From Oehlia diaphana (taxonomy: Eukaryota; Glomeromycota; Glomeromycetes; Glomerales; Glomeraceae): DNA of 11,332 nt. The DNA is taken from NCBI GenBank assembly GCA_003833135.1, contig QZLH01002809.1, positions 1 through 11,332 of the forward strand, read 5' to 3'. Under the pieces are notes generated by a model. That model searched no databases. It was not told the DNA's origin and worked only from the letters and a program-made list of their open reading frames with translations. Below are positions 10,143 to 11,332 of this stretch, one piece after another. Both the position numbers and the translations under genes were made by a program. Position 1 is the first letter of the stretch. Each line of letters opens with the position of its first letter.

Positions 10143-10872
10143 GTGCAATGTATACGTCTTGCACAATTACGTTCTGATGCCGTAGATTCTCCCAAAACGG
10201 GAACACCACCAGAATTTCCACCTGTACTTCGTGCTAGTAAATTCCCAGATTTTATGGAAAAATCTTATAAAAAATCGAGTCTCACTAAGGTCTCGGTATT
10301 TTATATCGTTCTATTGATGTATCAGAAGAACCCCACAAACTAATTTAAATGTAGAAAATTTTGATGTAAGATTATATGCTGATGCGTATGAAGAATCTTT
10401 ATACGGTGCACGAAAATTAAAGCGAGAGTATGATGCAAACATAAGAGGATTAATGAATCAATTTGGAATTATGACCGAAATTGAAGTAACAAGTGGATAT
10501 ATCGTGAATACTATTACGAAAGTTGATAAAAAGGAACCTCGCGATGTAAAAAAATCTGTGATGGAAGCTTTAATTCCAATTAAACGATATTATCGAAAAT
10601 TATTTGAAGAAGAATTTTTTATCGAAGGATCTAGTGTTGTTTTACCTGGGGTTCGTAGTAGAATGGAGTCTAAAGCTTATGCTTGGTATTATGTATCATA
10701 TCATCCTTCGGAATTAGATGATGATTCTGAAAATTTGATATCATTCCCTTGGGTTGCGCATGATGTAACATTGCCGGTAGAAAAAATCGTAAAATTGAAA
10801 GTATCCGAAGAGTTTCCACGCTTAATCATTAACTTTAATTTAAGATTTGGAAATATAAACATTGTAAGATAA
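10143..10872 (+). pseudogene. RdRP C-terminal part
   Basis: CIRLAQLRSDAVDSPKTGTP (from 10149) and RASKFPDFMEKSYK are the conserved block after the active-site domain. Frame changes at about 10285 (into LGILYRSIDVSEEPHKL) and about 10340. From 10342 to TAA at 10870-10872 there are 176 uninterrupted codons, including YADAYEESLYGARKLKREYD, GIMTEIEVTSGYIV and SFPWVAHDV, typical of the C-terminal head and tail domain. The ATG at 10453 is internal, so the RdRP-like frame extends upstream of it. No intron is needed here. This is the best-preserved part of the gene. Confidence 0.8.
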
Positions 10873-10908
10873 AGGACACGCGGTTACTAAAAATAAGTGA
10901 TCCTATAC

Positions 10909-11055
10909 ATGACGTTTATTTATAAAATATGGAAACCGAGATGTGGTGAAATAATAGAGTTTAAGAAATCACAAGGTATTCGTAAATTGGACAAAAGAAA
11001 ACGATTTCATAATATAACAAAGAATAAAAGCAGAGAATTGATATTGAGACGATAA
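10909..11055 (+). CDS. 48-residue open frame, possible retroelement C-terminal remnant
   Basis: ATG at 10909, TAA at 11053-11055. The start IYKIWKPRCGEIIEFKK and the following GIRKLDKRKRF resemble the C-terminal tails of LINE-type reverse transcriptase proteins that I associate with this fungal group (W..RC..... .E...GI..K.KRK). The rest is basic and low-complexity. No upstream RT or RNase H motif is readable in the 36 bp after the RdRP stop, so if the match is real this is only a truncated tail. Confidence 0.3.
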   Translation: MTFIYKIWKPRCGEIIEFKKSQGIRKLDKRKRFHNITKNKSRELILRR

Positions 11056-11332
11056 TTTTAGTAAAAAATAATAATAATCAAAAAAATCTAGAAAATAGCC
11101 AAATTATAAAAAAAGAATTAGAATAGAAAAATTAAAAAATGGTTAATGAATAGAATCAATCTAGATAATAATAATATATTTAATTGGCAATCCAGATAAG
11201 ATCGACACAATTTTTATAATAAGAAACGGGGTGAAATTTTTGATTTTAGCCCTGTGTAACCTAAAATTAGTAGTATTCATAGCGTTAGACTCATACAAAT
11301 AACTTATCAATATATGAAAAAATTTTACTAAA
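11056..11332. other. AT-rich end of window, nothing recognised
   Basis: A/T-rich DNA with short broken frames. No gene, repeat or RNA structure that I can support. Confidence 0.4.

Larger units (their letters stand above)
5224..10872 (+). pseudogene. RNA-dependent RNA polymerase (QDE-1/RDR type), decayed and interrupted
   Basis: Cellular RdRPs copy single-stranded RNA into double-stranded RNA that feeds Dicer and RNA silencing. All main parts are present in order: RRM-like N-terminus (5224-5860), first barrel region with TPTMETSNNVVRYF (about 6577-6618) and VDEALSK (6646-6666), FSDGVGN (about 7000-7020), RPSQHN (about 7148), the IRIVTAVKC block (about 7650-7680), GYRDIPGECSGGDL...DLDGDN (8763-8828), the helical part (9441-9595) and the C-terminus (10149-10872). 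It cannot make a full protein: TAG at 5859-5861, stops at 6277 and 6292, frame changes near 6085, 6175, 6250, 6440, 6650, 6817, 6905, 7085, 7490-7520, 9549, 10285 and 10340, and three insertions. The RRM, introns and DLDGD motif mark it as cellular, not viral. Confidence 0.85.

Noticed and set aside
9514..10195. Minus-strand open frames at 9514-9741, 9795-10019 and 9965-10195
   Set aside because: They lie opposite RdRP and insertion 3 frames that read more plausibly, and show no recognisable domain.
5224..10872. Viral RNA polymerase integrated in the genome
   Set aside because: The RRM-like N-terminus, spliceosomal introns and the DLDGD double-barrel signature are those of cellular silencing RdRPs; viral enzymes carry a GDD palm motif instead.

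Overview
The window looks like nuclear DNA of a very AT-rich fungus, most likely an arbuscular mycorrhizal fungus of the Rhizophagus type. The reasons are short spliceosomal introns (about 65-110 nt) with GTA/GTR donors and TAG/CAG acceptors, a cellular RNA-dependent RNA polymerase (RdRP) of the QDE-1/RDR class with an N-terminal RRM-like domain, DIRS-like retroelement pieces, and long intergenic stretches rich in A/T runs and small transposons. The organism is inferred from style and family content, without any database search.

Layout. Bases 1-162 end in a sequence that looks like a Tc1/pogo-type transposon terminus. Bases 226-1298 are a non-autonomous element with 110-155 bp terminal inverted repeats. 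Bases 1677-3417 on the minus strand hold an 11-exon kinesin-13-like motor gene whose exons join without any frame error into 314 residues. It includes an 11-nt micro-exon in the P-loop and one GC-AG intron, but switch I (NxxSSRSH) is missing. Bases 3886-4245 are a 360 bp pogo/Tigger-like MITE with TA target duplications. Bases 4246-5223 show no gene.

Bases 5224-10872 on the plus strand are one decayed RdRP gene. Its order is RRM-like N-terminus, first double-psi barrel region, linker, catalytic DLDGD region, helical region and C-terminus. All parts are collinear, but they are cut by an in-frame TAG, about a dozen frameshifts and three insertions (about 7706-8753, 8955-9440 and 9596-10142). 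The first two insertions are reverse transcriptase/RNase H pieces of DIRS-like elements in the same orientation. The third is GC-richer, coding-like DNA that I cannot identify. The small RdRP piece carrying the catalytic loop sits between the first two and has a 12-nt in-frame tandem duplication inside the loop. A short open frame after the gene (10909-11055) may be the tail of another retroelement.

The kinesin and the RdRP are unrelated neighbours. The contrast between them, a clean multi-exon reading frame against a shredded one, argues that the RdRP lesions are biological rather than sequencing errors. The most interesting parts are the interleaved RdRP/DIRS mosaic, the catalytic-loop duplication and the intact kinesin that has lost switch I.
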